Notes: a model not told the origin generated them from the letters alone. A stretch of 41,612 bases of DNA from an uncultured Clostridia bacterium (GCA_944390995.1 CALXSA010000007.1:1-41612), one strand, 5' to 3'; counted from the first letter of the stretch, positions 18,049 through 26,857 are shown. Made by a program: numbers and translations.

Positions 18049-18066
18049 TAGCGATTTTTAGGCGTT
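18010..18066. terminator. Large hairpin at the end of repeat copy 1
   Basis: AAAAACGCCTTAAAAACG near the start and CGATTTTTAGGCGTTTTTT near the end form a stem with an inner GCGTCGC/GCGA pairing. It looks like a bidirectional intrinsic terminator. Copy 2 carries only the left half, which suggests a broken duplication. Confidence 0.6.
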
Positions 18067-18433
18067 TTTTGAAAGTATTAATCTTTAGCCATTTTTAACT
18101 TTTTTACATGTTATACATATATCAGTTGTGATATTTTATATAATCTGGACATATAACTTTGCTAAGTTTATAATTAAAATGTCTTATTTAAAATTTTAGT
18201 GTTTGGATTTTATGAAAATTTAACATTGCACAAAATCTTTTATAATAACTATAATATTAAAATTTTAAATATAAATTTCTTATTTATGTTTTTTCTTATA
18301 TATTTTAATTTTACTATTATATAAAAATTTTTATTATTATCTAATTATTTTAGAATCCTATTATTTTTTTATTAATGTTTTATTGTATTTGAGAATTTTA
18401 GGTACTTCCCATCTTCCCTTCTAGCTTTCTAAA
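18067..18433. other. AT-rich intergenic stretch
   Basis: About 370 bases of very AT-rich sequence after the hairpin. I see no ORF with a ribosome site and no convincing promoter for the flanking genes. Confidence 0.5.
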
Positions 18434-19381
18434 TTAGTCATTATTTAAGAAATTCATAACTAAATCTATAATTACATCTTTTTCCTTAGGATTTGACTCA
18501 GCAATAAGTAATGTCAATGCAGCTAATGTATTATTATCAATTGTTTGCTTTCCATTTTTATATAAAATTCCATAAAAGTTTAGAAAATATACAAACAAAG
18601 TTGCTGCAATTCTTTTGTTTCCATCTGCAAAAACATGATTCTTAACTATTAGATATAGAAAATTTGCAGCTTTTTCTTCTATGCTTTTATAAATATCCTG
18701 TCCGCCAAAACTTTGATATATATTACCTATTATTGATTCTAAGCCTTTATCTCTTTCTACTGCAAATAGAGAACTTTCTTCATTAAATCTTAATTTATTT
18801 ATTATTTTCATGCAATTATTGTATTCAATTTTTCTTTCGTCAATATTCCCTTTTATCTTCTTTAATGTTCTATGGTCATAATCATCTAATAGATCTAAAG
18901 CTTTTGAATATTCACCAATTACTTTTAATATTTCTTTCGCATCATTATTTTCTAATCGCTCATCCATTCTGTTAGCAATATCGATTAATTTTACTGTTTT
19001 TTCTAAATATTCTAATCTTTTTTGATTGACTGCATATCCTTTTAACATATAATCTTTTAAAACTTTAGTTGCCCATTTTCTAAATAAAATACCATTTTTT
19101 GATTTTACACGATATCCAACAGATATAATCATATCAAGATTATAATAATTAGTAGGCTTATCAGAAAATTCGGAATTTCCGAATTTAGTCATTGTTTCAT
19201 TTTCTATCAATTCTCCTTCTTTATATATATTTTTAATATGTTCATTAATAGTGGATTTTGATTTCTTAAATAATTTTGACATTTGGTCTTGTGTAAGCCA
19301 TACTGTTTCATCTGTTAAGTTTACTTCTAACTTTACTCCTTGGTTTTCAAATAAAATAATTTCATTCTTTTTTTCTTCCAT
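18434..19381 (-). CDS. RhuM-family protein fused to a Fic/Doc domain
   Basis: The N-terminal half (about 1-150) is RhuM-like: VWLTQDQMSKLFKKSKSTINEHIKNIYKEGEL, then TKFGNSEFSDKPTNYYNLDMIISVGYRVKSKNGILFRKWATKVLKDYMLKGYAVN in short stretches. It includes a probable DNA-binding helix pair. The C-terminal half has the Fic/Doc active loop HVFADGNKRIAATL. The Doc-type HxFxDGNKR suggests phosphotransfer or AMP transfer to a target protein. ATG 19381 is preferred over the upstream 19402 because AAAGGAT lies between. No small antitoxin gene is adjacent, so self-control through the RhuM half is possible. It sits between two direct-repeat copies. Confidence 0.8.
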   Translation of the reverse strand: MEEKKNEIILFENQGVKLEVNLTDETVWLTQDQMSKLFKKSKSTINEHIKNIYKEGELIENETMTKFGNSEFSDKPTNYYNLDMIISVGYRVKSKNGILFRKWATKVLKDYMLKGYAVNQKRLEYLEKTVKLIDIANRMDERLENNDAKEILKVIGEYSKALDLLDDYDHRTLKKIKGNIDERKIEYNNCMKIINKLRFNEESSLFAVERDKGLESIIGNIYQSFGGQDIYKSIEEKAANFLYLIVKNHVFADGNKRIAATLFVYFLNFYGILYKNGKQTIDNNTLAALTLLIAESNPKEKDVIIDLVMNFLNND

Positions 19382-19471
19382 AAGAACACATCCTTTATAC
19401 AAAATTTAGTTCTTACTATTTCTATTTTTCCATATATTATTACTTTTATTACTGTCTGAACTATTGTTCGT

Positions 19472-19500
19472 ATTTTATAATATTTTTTATCAAATGTCAA
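19472..19500 (-). promoter_or_regulatory. Promoter of the RhuM-Fic gene
   Basis: On the minus strand, TTGACA (19495-19500) and TAAAAT (19472-19477) are spaced by 17 bases, about 90 bases before the start. Confidence 0.6.
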
Positions 19501-19506
19501 CTTAAA

Positions 19507-19544
19507 TTTAATTTATTTTATATAATTTAATTTATTTTATATAA
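19507..19544. repeat. 19-bp perfect tandem duplication
   Basis: The unit TTTAATTTATTTTATATAA occurs twice in a row (19507-19525, 19526-19544) upstream of the RhuM-Fic promoter. Confidence 0.8.
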
Positions 19545-19563
19545 TTTTTGGTTTGTATTATGT

Positions 19564-19747
19564 AAGTTTTGTGCAATAAGAGGTAGGAATAAATATGGAA
19601 TACTCCATTTTGGTACTCCCCTTGCAAATTTTTATAAGAACTCTCCAAATTGGCCTATAGCCTAGAATTGCTCTATTTTTCAGACAACAAACTATACGTC
19701 TAAAAAATAAAAACGCCTTAAAAACGATTCTCGTGCGTCGCTTTTTT
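19564..19747. repeat. Direct-repeat region, copy 2 (blocks A and B)
   Basis: This is the partner of 17783-18048. Block A at 19564-19596 and block B at 19675-19747 are near-identical to copy 1, but the right arm of the block B hairpin is missing. It lies about 140 bases before the tyrosine recombinase gene. Confidence 0.75.
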
Positions 19748-19889
19748 GGCACTTTTCTATAAATATGTATAAAAAACAAAAAAATTATACATTTTTTCAA
19801 AACTTGTAAAAATATTAAATAATTCTTGCATTTCTCGTGCAATTGATATATATTAATAAGTAATATTTTGTGCAATTGGAGGTTTTGAA

Positions 19890-20871
19890 ATGATTAATTC
19901 TGATGCGAACCCAGAGTTCGTGAACTCATTTTTAGATTATTCAGCAGTTTCTTTAAATAAATCACCGAATTCAGTTAAAGAATATAATTATGATTTGAAT
20001 ATGTTTTTAAAGTATATGAAAATACATTTTAAGTTAACTAAAGAAACTGATTTTTCAAAGATAGGCATAAGAGATTTTAATATAGAAACTTTAAAAAAAA
20101 TAACCACGGACGATATTAACACCTTCCTCTCCTACCTCGCCTTAAATCAGCGGTAGTAAACCAGCAACTAGAGCAAGAAAGCTTTCTACTATAAGGATTT
20201 TCTTTACTTATTTATTGGATAATAATATTATTGAGAACAATCCTGCTCTAAAAATAAAAACTCCTAAACTCGGAAAACGCATGCCTAAATATCTCTCTTT
20301 TGATGACAGTAAAAAGCTTTTAGAGGCCACAGCTGACGAGAATGATGAAAATAAAGAAAGAGATTATGCTATTATTACCCTATTTTTAAATTGTGGATTG
20401 CGTTTGTCTGAACTTGTTGGAATTAATATTTCCAATATTGATTTTAATGAAAACAGGTTAACTGTAATTGGTAAAGGAGACAAAGAACGTACCATTTATC
20501 TAAATAATGCTTGTATAAAAGCTATACAGGAATATTTATTAGTTCGTCCAAAAGAAGGCGTTAAAAACGATTCTAAGGGGTCTAATAAGGCTTTATTTTT
20601 GAGTAAAAGAAAAGAGAGAATTAGTAATAGAACTGTTCAATATATTGTACAAAGAGAATTGATGAAAGCAGGTTTAGATACTTCAAAATATTCTACACAT
20701 AAATTGAGACATACTGCTGCCACTTTAATGTATCAGTATGGAAATGTTGATATTAGGGCTTTACAGGAGTTACTTGGACATGAAAGTATTTCTACTACTG
20801 AAATTTATACTCATGTAAGCAATGAACAAGTTAGAGATGCAGTTGAACGAAACCCTTTAAATAATTTATAA
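19890..20871 (+). CDS. XerC/XerD-type tyrosine recombinase, interrupted by an extra C (frameshift at 20151)
   Basis: The two frames add up to about 327 residues. The N-terminal SAM-like domain (VNSFLDYSAVSLNKSPNSVKEYNYDLNMFLKY) precedes GSKPATRARKLSTIRIFFTYLLDNN. The catalytic domain has Arg I in NCGLRLSELVGI, Lys in VIGKGDKERTI, HKLRHTAATL, GHESISTTEIYTH and a probable nucleophile Tyr in IYTHV. The catalytic set is complete if the frame is restored. The first frame ends immediately at CGG TAG TAA; removing C20151 restores LNQGSKPATRARK. It could be the chromosome-dimer Xer or an accessory recombinase linked to the repeats upstream. GGAGG precedes the start. Confidence 0.8.
20148..20157 (+). 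other. Frameshift site 2: extra C before Gly GGT (CAG-C-GGT-AGT)
   Basis: The zero frame reads CAG CGG TAG TAA, so two stops follow the CGG at once. Skipping C20151 gives GGT AGT AAA CCA and continues the recombinase. Confidence 0.85.
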
Positions 20872-20878
20872 GGTAACT

Positions 20879-20913
20879 GGACGTTAGCGAAATCGATGAT
20901 TTCGCTAACGTCC
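20879..20913. repeat. Perfect 16-bp palindrome after the recombinase gene
   Basis: GGACGTTAGCGAAATC and its exact complement flank a 3-base loop (GAT), starting 8 bases past the stop. It has no U tract. It may be a terminator-like stem, or a recombination or binding site for the adjacent recombinase. Confidence 0.7.
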
Positions 20914-20940
20914 ATTAATCTCATTGCATAGAAAATTTTG

Positions 20941-20968
20941 CAAGAAATTTCCGGAGCAACAAGGTTAA
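20941..20968. repeat. 28-bp direct repeat flanking spoVFB, copy 1
   Basis: CAAGAAATTTCCGGAGCAAC and the following AAGGTTAA match 21693-21720 with three differences. It lies just past the spoVFB stop. Confidence 0.65.
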
Positions 20969-20980
20969 TTTGCCTTATAT

Positions 20981-21581
20981 TCATAACAAAATTGGCTCTA
21001 TTTGCTCCTTTTCCAATGCTAATTCAACTGTTGGAATTAAATATTTAAAGTCTGCCACTATTGAACGAGGTTTTGTTATAGGGTTATCTTGTTTAAAAGG
21101 AATAAAGAAATAATTGTTTCTATTTAATAATTTACCTATATTTTCTGCACTTCCAGACAAGCCGTCGTTTGTTGATATTCCAATTACGACAGGCAAATTG
21201 TTTCTTAAATGCGATTTGGTTGCCATCAATACCGGTGAGTCTGTAATACCATTTGCTAGCTTAGCTAAAGTATTTCCGAGTACATGGTGCTATTATCATT
21301 ACATCTGTTAAATTTTTTGGCCCTATTGGCTCTGCACCTTGAATAGTATGAATTATTTCGTCCTTCCCAGTAATTTCTTTTATCTCGTTAATGTATTCTT
21401 CAGCTGTGCCGAATTTTGTGTCTAATTCATAAGAACTGAAAGACATTATTGGTAAAATATCTGCATTTTCTTTTTTTACATTTTTTAACTCCTCTATAAC
21501 TTTTTTAAAAGTACAAAAAGAACCTGTAAAGGCAAAGCCTACTCTTTTTCCATCTAACTTCAAAAAAACACTTCCTTTCAC
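20981..21581 (-). CDS. spoVFB: Dipicolinate synthase subunit B, interrupted by an extra C (frameshift at 21278)
   Basis: DpaB/SpoVFB is the flavoprotein-like subunit for making dipicolinic acid in the mother cell during sporulation. The frames together resemble B. subtilis SpoVFB: KRVGFAFTGSFCTF, DTKFGTAEEYINEI, AEPIGPKNLTDVMIIAPCTGNT, LAKLANGITDSPVLMATKS, HLRNNLPVVIGISTNDGLSG, NYFFIPFKQDNP. The joined length is about 200 residues, as normal. The first frame reads CCA TGT ACT CGG AAA ... TAA. Dropping the C gives ACT GGA AAT ACT TTA, the TGN motif expected of the family. spoVFA is not beside it, which is unusual since the two normally form an operon. Confidence 0.85.
21274..21282 (-). other. 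Frameshift site 3: extra C before Gly GGA (ACT-C-GGA-AAT), minus strand
   Basis: On the coding strand the zero frame gives ACT CGG AAA. The extra base corresponds to plus-strand G21278. Skipping it restores the conserved Thr-Gly-Asn. Confidence 0.85.
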
Positions 21582-21692
21582 ATAACATATTTATGTTTAT
21601 GTACGTATAAAAGCAATGCTTCTAATTTCGCACATTTATCTTATATATAATATGCTATTATGTAAATTGAAGTGTTCTTTTTCATTCATGCA

Positions 21693-21720
21693 CAAGAAAT
21701 TTCTAGAGCAACAGGGTTAA
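21693..21720. repeat. 28-bp direct repeat flanking spoVFB, copy 2
   Basis: It matches 20941-20968. Here it is the loop-side part of a stem GCACAAG ... CTTGTGC and lies between the spoVFB start and the PBP stop. Confidence 0.65.
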
Positions 21721-21767
21721 GTTAACTTGTGCTGTGCATATCTGCGAGCAATTACATGCCCACGCAA

Positions 21768-23591
21768 TTATTCTAGGTATTGTTGTATTATGTTCTTAAC
21801 TTTTGGCAAAAGATAATGGCTGCCTCCCCTATTTTCTACGTTTTCAATCATATTAATTGTTAATAGCTGTTCGTCGGCCACGTCGCTAACTATAAATGCG
21901 TTAAACCAGCCTAATTCCTCCCCATCTTCCTCTTTTGAAGCTTTAAGTTCGGCCGTACCAGTTTTTCCTGCTATAGTAACGCCACTAATTTTTGCTTCGT
22001 GACCTGTACCATTACTATTTTCCACAACCTGAATTAAGTCGTCCCTGATTTCATTTGCAGCATCAGAGCTAAATGCTTCTTCTATCCAGTATTCTGTTTT
22101 ATCAGAAAGCAAAATATGTGGTTTTACCATATTGCCATCATTTGCAAAAGCAGAATAAATTGATGCCATATGTAATGGGTTTACTAAAACTTTTCCCTGA
22201 CCATATCCAGAGTCCGCTAGTTCAACCTCTGAGCCGAATTCGTTGTCGGTTCCAAATTGAGAACTAGACATTGAAATTGGGAAATCTAATGATTTGCCAA
22301 AACCTATATTTAACAATTGCTTTGCTAAAGTGCTACTTCCTATTTTTAATGCGGCTTTTGCAAAATATATATTGTCAGAGTAAATCAATGCATTTCTTAA
22401 ATTAGCTGCTCCTCCATAAGTGGTTAAAGTAGTAATTTTGTAATCTCCCCAACTAGAATCTTTTTGCCAGCTGGTTCCACTTGTTCCGAAATCTTCGTTT
22501 TCTGTAAAACTTCCAGTTGTAAGTCCAATGCCACCTGTTACAGGTTTGAATGATGAGCCTGGTGCCCAAGTACTTTCATACCTTGTGAACATTGGTGTGT
22601 TTTCATCAGAACTTAGAGAATTCCATTCTTCCTCTGTAAAACCAGTGCTAAACATGTTTGAGTCAAAGCTTGGAGTACTTACCATTGCTAATACTTCACC
22701 CGTTTTAGGGTTCATTGCTATAGAAAAACCATTGTCACCATCGAATTCTTCGTAAATATCTTTTTGCAATTCGATGTCAATTGTTGTTTTAATGTCTTCC
22801 CCATCTTCTAATTCTGTTTGGGCAATTGTTTTTATCATATTTTCATTCTGGTCAACCAAGTAAATGCCTGTGCCGTTTTTCCCTCTTAGTTTGTCTTCAA
22901 AAGCTGCCTCTAGCCCGGTTTTTCCGATGAGGCTACTTGCTGTATATCCTTCTCCTGCATGTGCTGTTAATTCATCTTCGCTTATTCCTCTAATATATCC
23001 GACTAAGTGAGCAGCAACTTCTCCATAAGGATACTCTCTTATGCCGTCAGCATTAGTTGTTGCAAGTACTTTGCCATTCCTATCTAAAATATCTCCTCTG
23101 TTGCCAGAATTTGAGTATACTCTAATTTTGTATGTTTCTTTTAAGTCAGGAAATATTAAACTAGATGACCAATTCAAATAGTATTTCTTGTCTTCTTGCC
23201 TTGTAAAAGAGGCTGTATTCGACATCGAGATGCTACCTGCCAAAGTATCAAATGTCATATCATAAGTAATGGTCTTATTTTCCTTATCATATACAAGGTT
23301 TGCTACTTCTATATTTGCCGCCTCAATTCCTTCATATATGTTTTTATTTCTAGAAATATATGTTTCTTTGTCTACGCTTGCTTTTGTTGAATCAGATACT
23401 AAAGAATACATTCCTTCATAGTCCTGATTTTTTAGGCAGTCAATATATGCTGTGAAAACTTCTTCTGGAGTGTTCTTATCCATGTTTGATATAACAAGCC
23501 ATGCGACAACTGCTGCAACAAGCAATATTACAACAATCACACCAATTATAATTCCCACTTTTTTTGAACTTTTTTTGTTTTCTTCGTCCAT
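21768..23591 (-). CDS. Penicillin-binding protein transpeptidase with MecA-type N-terminal domain
   Basis: This is a class B PBP of 607 residues that cross-links peptidoglycan outside the membrane. A short cytoplasmic Lys/Ser tail precedes one membrane segment (about 13-35). An NTF2-like MecA_N domain follows (TPEEVFTAYIDCLKNQDYEGMYSLVS), then the PBP dimer region (RGDILDRNGKVLATT). The transpeptidase domain has STWAPGSSFKP (SxxK), the SDN motif in ALIYSDNIYFA, and GKTGTAE. This layout is that of Clostridia/Bacillus PBP3-like proteins with intrinsically low beta-lactam affinity in some members; resistance cannot be judged here. Ribosome site AGGAGG. Confidence 0.93.
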   Translation of the reverse strand: MDEENKKSSKKVGIIIGVIVVILLVAAVVAWLVISNMDKNTPEEVFTAYIDCLKNQDYEGMYSLVSDSTKASVDKETYISRNKNIYEGIEAANIEVANLVYDKENKTITYDMTFDTLAGSISMSNTASFTRQEDKKYYLNWSSSLIFPDLKETYKIRVYSNSGNRGDILDRNGKVLATTNADGIREYPYGEVAAHLVGYIRGISEDELTAHAGEGYTASSLIGKTGLEAAFEDKLRGKNGTGIYLVDQNENMIKTIAQTELEDGEDIKTTIDIELQKDIYEEFDGDNGFSIAMNPKTGEVLAMVSTPSFDSNMFSTGFTEEEWNSLSSDENTPMFTRYESTWAPGSSFKPVTGGIGLTTGSFTENEDFGTSGTSWQKDSSWGDYKITTLTTYGGAANLRNALIYSDNIYFAKAALKIGSSTLAKQLLNIGFGKSLDFPISMSSSQFGTDNEFGSEVELADSGYGQGKVLVNPLHMASIYSAFANDGNMVKPHILLSDKTEYWIEEAFSSDAANEIRDDLIQVVENSNGTGHEAKISGVTIAGKTGTAELKASKEEDGEELGWFNAFIVSDVADEQLLTINMIENVENRGGSHYLLPKVKNIIQQYLE

Positions 23592-23674
23592 CTATTCCCC
23601 TCCTTTTAAATAAAGTCACAATTTTAATAGTTTAATTAAGTACCCCCATAAACCATAAATTGTGACTAATAACT

Positions 23675-24868
23675 TTATCTTGATACGATTTCCTTTGTAT
23701 CTCTAGCAATCATTAACTCCTCATTTGTAGGAATTACATATACTTTTACTTTAGAGTCTGGTGTAGAAATTTCTACTTCTTTTCCTCTGCAATTATTCTT
23801 TTCGTCGTCTATTTTTATGCCTAAAACTCCTAAATACTCGCAAATATTTTTTCTTGCATCAATTCCATTTTCTCCAATTCCTGCTGTAAATGTTATTACA
23901 TCTACACCCTTCATTTGAACAGCAAGCTTTCCTATAAAACCAGCTACTTGGTAAGCAAAGTTATCTATAGCAAGCTGTGCTCTTTTGTTTCCTTCTTTTG
24001 CAGCAGCTTCGATATCTCTATCATCTATGCTAACTCCAGATAGACCAAGCTTTCCAGATTGCTTATTAAGTATTTTATCCATCTCATCGCTAGTTAAGTT
24101 TTCGTTTTTCATTAAGAATGTAACGATTGATGGGTCTATATCTCCAGACCTACTGCCCATTGGTACACCTGCAAGTGGAGTTAATCCCATTGTTGTTTCA
24201 ATTGATTTTCCGCCTTCAACTGCACATAAACTTGCTCCTTGGCCTAAATGGCAAGAAATTATTTTCAAATCTTCAATTGGTTTGTTCATAACTTCAGCAA
24301 CTCTTTGTGACACAAATTTGTGTGATGTTCCATGGAAACCATATTTTCTTATTCCATATTTCTCATAGTATTCATAAGGAATTGCATACATATATGCCTT
24401 TTCAGGAAGTGTTTGATGGAATGCAGTGTCAAACACGCCTACCATTGGTACTCCTGGTAAAGCTTTTTGGCAAGCTTCAATTCCAGTAATTCCAGCTGGG
24501 TTATGTAGAGGTGCAAGCGGAATGCATTCTTTCATTGCTGCAATTACATCGTCTGTAATTAGTACAGAACCACTGAATTTTTCTCCACCATGTACAACTC
24601 TATGTCCTACTGCATCAATTTCTTTTAAGTCTTTTATTACTCCATATTCATTGTCTAGAAGTTGGTCTACAACTAGCTTTATTCCTTCTTCGTGATTATC
24701 AATTTTCTTCTCTATTTTATGTTTTTCTCCATTAACTGTGTGTGTTAAAAATGAATCTGGTAAGCCTATTTTCTCTAAGTAACCTTTTGCCATTACCTCC
24801 TCATTTTCCATGTTAATTAATTGATACTTCAATGATGAACTTCCACAGTTCAAAACTAAAATTTTCAT
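23675..24868 (-). CDS. ackA: Acetate kinase
   Basis: It converts acetyl phosphate and ADP to acetate and ATP, the main energy-yielding step of acetate fermentation. The 397 residues have [17 protein letters not shown] at the start, [67 protein letters not shown] and TAGIGENG. It lies downstream of pta on the same strand with a gap of about 175 bases, so the genes may be cotranscribed. Ribosome site AGGAGG. Confidence 0.97.
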   Translation of the reverse strand: MKILVLNCGSSSLKYQLINMENEEVMAKGYLEKIGLPDSFLTHTVNGEKHKIEKKIDNHEEGIKLVVDQLLDNEYGVIKDLKEIDAVGHRVVHGGEKFSGSVLITDDVIAAMKECIPLAPLHNPAGITGIEACQKALPGVPMVGVFDTAFHQTLPEKAYMYAIPYEYYEKYGIRKYGFHGTSHKFVSQRVAEVMNKPIEDLKIISCHLGQGASLCAVEGGKSIETTMGLTPLAGVPMGSRSGDIDPSIVTFLMKNENLTSDEMDKILNKQSGKLGLSGVSIDDRDIEAAAKEGNKRAQLAIDNFAYQVAGFIGKLAVQMKGVDVITFTAGIGENGIDARKNICEYLGVLGIKIDDEKNNCRGKEVEISTPDSKVKVYVIPTNEELMIARDTKEIVSR

Positions 24869-25044
24869 TTTAAAACCTCCTAGAATAATTTTCAGATAAT
24901 GTTTTTATATTACATTACACTATCTATTTTTAATTATATAAGCTTGCTTTAACTCTATAAATGCAGAAATATGCATATTTCGGTAAAGCAAATTATAAAC
25001 TCGAAATCTCAAATCGGCGCAAACAAATGGCGAACAAGGTTGTT

Positions 25045-26040
25045 TTATTCTTGTGCTTGTAGAGCAGTTATAGCTACAACTCCAACTATATCGTCACTAT
25101 TGCAACCTCTTGACAAATCATTTACTGGCTTTGCAATTCCCTGACAAAGTGGACCATACGCCTCAGCTTTGGCTAGCCTTTGTACTAATTTGTATCCAAT
25201 ATTTCCAGCATCTAAATTTGGAAATATAAGTGTATTTGCCTCTCCCTTTAGAGGACTGCCTGGTGCTTTTCTTCCAGCTATTTCTGGAATTATTGCTGCA
25301 TCTACTTGCAATTCTCCGTCACTTATAAGGTCTGGTGCTTTTTCTTTTATAAGTTTTGTTGCTTCAATAACCTTCTCTGTCAACTCAGAATGTGCACTTC
25401 CATACGTGGAATATGAAAGCATTGCTACTTTTGCCTCTTTACCTGTTAGCTGTTTGAAACTTTTGCTTGAAGAAATTGCTATTTCTGAAAGCTCGTCTGG
25501 CGTAGGATTCTCAACTAAGCCACTATCTCCAAAAATGAATATTCCATTTTCGCCATATTCGCAATTAGGTACTACCATTAGAAAAAATGCAGAAACAAGC
25601 TTTGTATTAGGTGCTGTTTTTAGTATTTGCAATGCTGGTCTTAATGTGTTTGAAGTAGAATGACATGCGCCAGAAACCAAACCATCTGCATCTCCCATTT
25701 TTACAGCCATGGTTCCAAAATACATATTATCCTTAAGCATTTCTCTTGCTTTTTCAATGGTCATTCCCTTTGCTTTTCTTAGCTCATAGAACTCATTTAC
25801 ATATTTATCATAATTTTCAGATGTTTCCGGGTCAATAATTTGTATATCAGATATGTCAATATTATTGTTACTTGCCAAATTTAACGCATCCTTTTTATTG
25901 CCTATAAGAATTACTTTTGCAAAGCCCTCGTCTCTAACCTTCTGAGCAGCTTTTAGGACTCTTGCGTCTTCACTCTCTGTTAGAATTATTGTTTTAATAT
26001 TTTGTTTTGCTTTAAGTTTAACATCTTCTATAAAAGACAT
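25045..26040 (-). CDS. pta: Phosphate acetyltransferase
   Basis: It makes acetyl phosphate from acetyl-CoA for AckA. The 331-residue product starts at ATG 26040 (MSFIEDVKLKAKQNIK), directly behind GGAGGTTAAG. The long upstream extension of the frame is not coding because it runs through the tRNA gene. Family sequences include ILTESEDARVLKAA-like text (IILTESEDARVLKA), DADGLVSGACHSTSNTLRPALQI, FGDSGLVENPT, AMLSYSTYGSA, ELQVDAAIIPEIAGRKAPGSP and NTLIFPNLDAGNIGYKLVQR. It is the short pta form without the N-terminal regulatory domain. Confidence 0.96.
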   Translation of the reverse strand: MSFIEDVKLKAKQNIKTIILTESEDARVLKAAQKVRDEGFAKVILIGNKKDALNLASNNNIDISDIQIIDPETSENYDKYVNEFYELRKAKGMTIEKAREMLKDNMYFGTMAVKMGDADGLVSGACHSTSNTLRPALQILKTAPNTKLVSAFFLMVVPNCEYGENGIFIFGDSGLVENPTPDELSEIAISSSKSFKQLTGKEAKVAMLSYSTYGSAHSELTEKVIEATKLIKEKAPDLISDGELQVDAAIIPEIAGRKAPGSPLKGEANTLIFPNLDAGNIGYKLVQRLAKAEAYGPLCQGIAKPVNDLSRGCNSDDIVGVVAITALQAQE

Positions 26041-26054
26041 CTTAACCTCCATTC

Positions 26055-26069
26055 TAGCAATTATTGCTA
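26055..26069. promoter_or_regulatory. Operator-like palindrome next to the pta ribosome site
   Basis: TAGCAATTATTGCTA is a perfect 7+1+7 inverted repeat located 5 bases upstream of the pta Shine-Dalgarno. A repressor site or a small mRNA hairpin are both possible. Confidence 0.45.
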
Positions 26070-26075
26070 ACATGA

Positions 26076-26106
26076 AAAATAACATATATATTATATATGT
26101 TATTTT
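26076..26106. terminator. AT-only palindrome between tRNA-Leu and pta
   Basis: AAAATAACATATATA and its complement are separated by one T. It may be the terminator of the tRNA transcript or an operator for pta. Confidence 0.5.
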
Positions 26107-26144
26107 CAAAAAGTACAAGCATTTTATAAGAAAAAGTTGTTTTT

Positions 26145-26230
26145 TGGTGCGAGTAATGGGACTTGAACCCATACGCCATAAAGGCACACGCCCCTCAAAC
26201 GTGCCTGTCTGCCAGTTCCAGCATACTCGC
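26145..26230 (-). tRNA. tRNA-Leu (anticodon GAG)
   Basis: On the minus strand the acceptor GCGAGTA pairs with TACTCGC, followed by A and an encoded CCA. The anticodon stem CACGT/GCGTG encloses loop TTGAGGG, with GAG at positions 34-36. The long variable arm and the T arm (ATGGGTTCAAGTCCCAT) are typical of tRNA-Leu, a class II tRNA. Confidence 0.93.
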
Positions 26231-26339
26231 ATAATATGTTTCTATTATAGAGCAAATTAGTAAAAATGTCTAGCGTTTTTTTGAAAATAAGCAGTAACAA
26301 AATAAGCTTTTTTTCATATAATCTAAAGAGGTGTGTGGT

Positions 26340-26786
26340 ATGGCTTATTCTGATAGAGAATTAATAGCAAGACTTGTGCAATGCGAAGCTGGTGGTGAAG
26401 GCGACAATGGAATGAAAGCTGTAGCTACAGTAATTATGAATAGAGTTGATGCTTCTGTAGGAGAGTATTCACGAGTTTCGCAAGGTGGTAATATTCGTAA
26501 TATTGTTTTTCAACCTGGTCAATTCGATTGTGTTAGAGAGACAATAAATGGACAATATAATCCGCAAAACATATATAACATGAACCCTACAGATGTACAT
26601 TACGAAATAGCAGATTGGGCATTATCAGGAAATAAATTAAATGAAATTGGAGAATGTTTATGGTATTTAAACCCATTTAGACCTAGTTGCGGCAGTACTT
26701 TCCCTACAAATGGTTCTGGCACATTTCATACAAGGCTTGGTGAACATTGTTTTTATAGGCCAACTTCTAGTTATTATAATACATAG
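26340..26786 (+). CDS. cwlJ: Cell wall hydrolase, SleB/CwlJ family
   Basis: CwlJ-type enzymes degrade spore cortex peptidoglycan (muramic-lactam sites) during germination. The 148 residues have the Hydrolase_2 pattern: DRELIARLVQCEAGGEGDNGMKAVATVIMNRV with the catalytic-type Glu in CEAGGEG, then FQPGQFDCV, ALSGNKLNEIGECLWYLNP and GEHCFYRP. There is no signal peptide, as in CwlJ. ATG 26340 is chosen over GTG 26331 because AAGAGGTG lies just upstream. The gerQ-like gene follows, the same pairing as in B. subtilis, where GerQ is needed for CwlJ assembly. Confidence 0.85.
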   Translation: MAYSDRELIARLVQCEAGGEGDNGMKAVATVIMNRVDASVGEYSRVSQGGNIRNIVFQPGQFDCVRETINGQYNPQNIYNMNPTDVHYEIADWALSGNKLNEIGECLWYLNPFRPSCGSTFPTNGSGTFHTRLGEHCFYRPTSSYYNT

Positions 26787-26857
26787 TCAAAAACGACTAA
26801 ACCACCATAAGGCTATAGGGGCCATAAAACCTAAATGTAAAAGAAATGAGGAGAATT

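Noticed and set aside
17867..18061. Tyr/Ile-rich plus-strand ORF in the AT-rich repeat
   Set aside because: Low-complexity AT translation without ribosome site; ends inside a hairpin.
17976..19747. Integron attC-like sites recognised by the nearby tyrosine recombinase
   Set aside because: No GTTRRRY/RYYYAAC core pairs and the enzyme lacks the extra integron-integrase segment as far as I can see.
22528..24695. Plus-strand ORFs opposite the PBP and ackA genes
   Set aside because: Antisense shadows of well-identified genes, without ribosome sites.
26041..26232. Extended N-terminus of pta running through the tRNA region
   Set aside because: The extension is the antisense-free reading of tRNA-Leu itself. 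A Shine-Dalgarno and the family start lie at 26040.
26072..26260. Plus-strand ORF over tRNA-Leu
   Set aside because: It overlaps a well-formed tRNA on the other strand and has no ribosome site.
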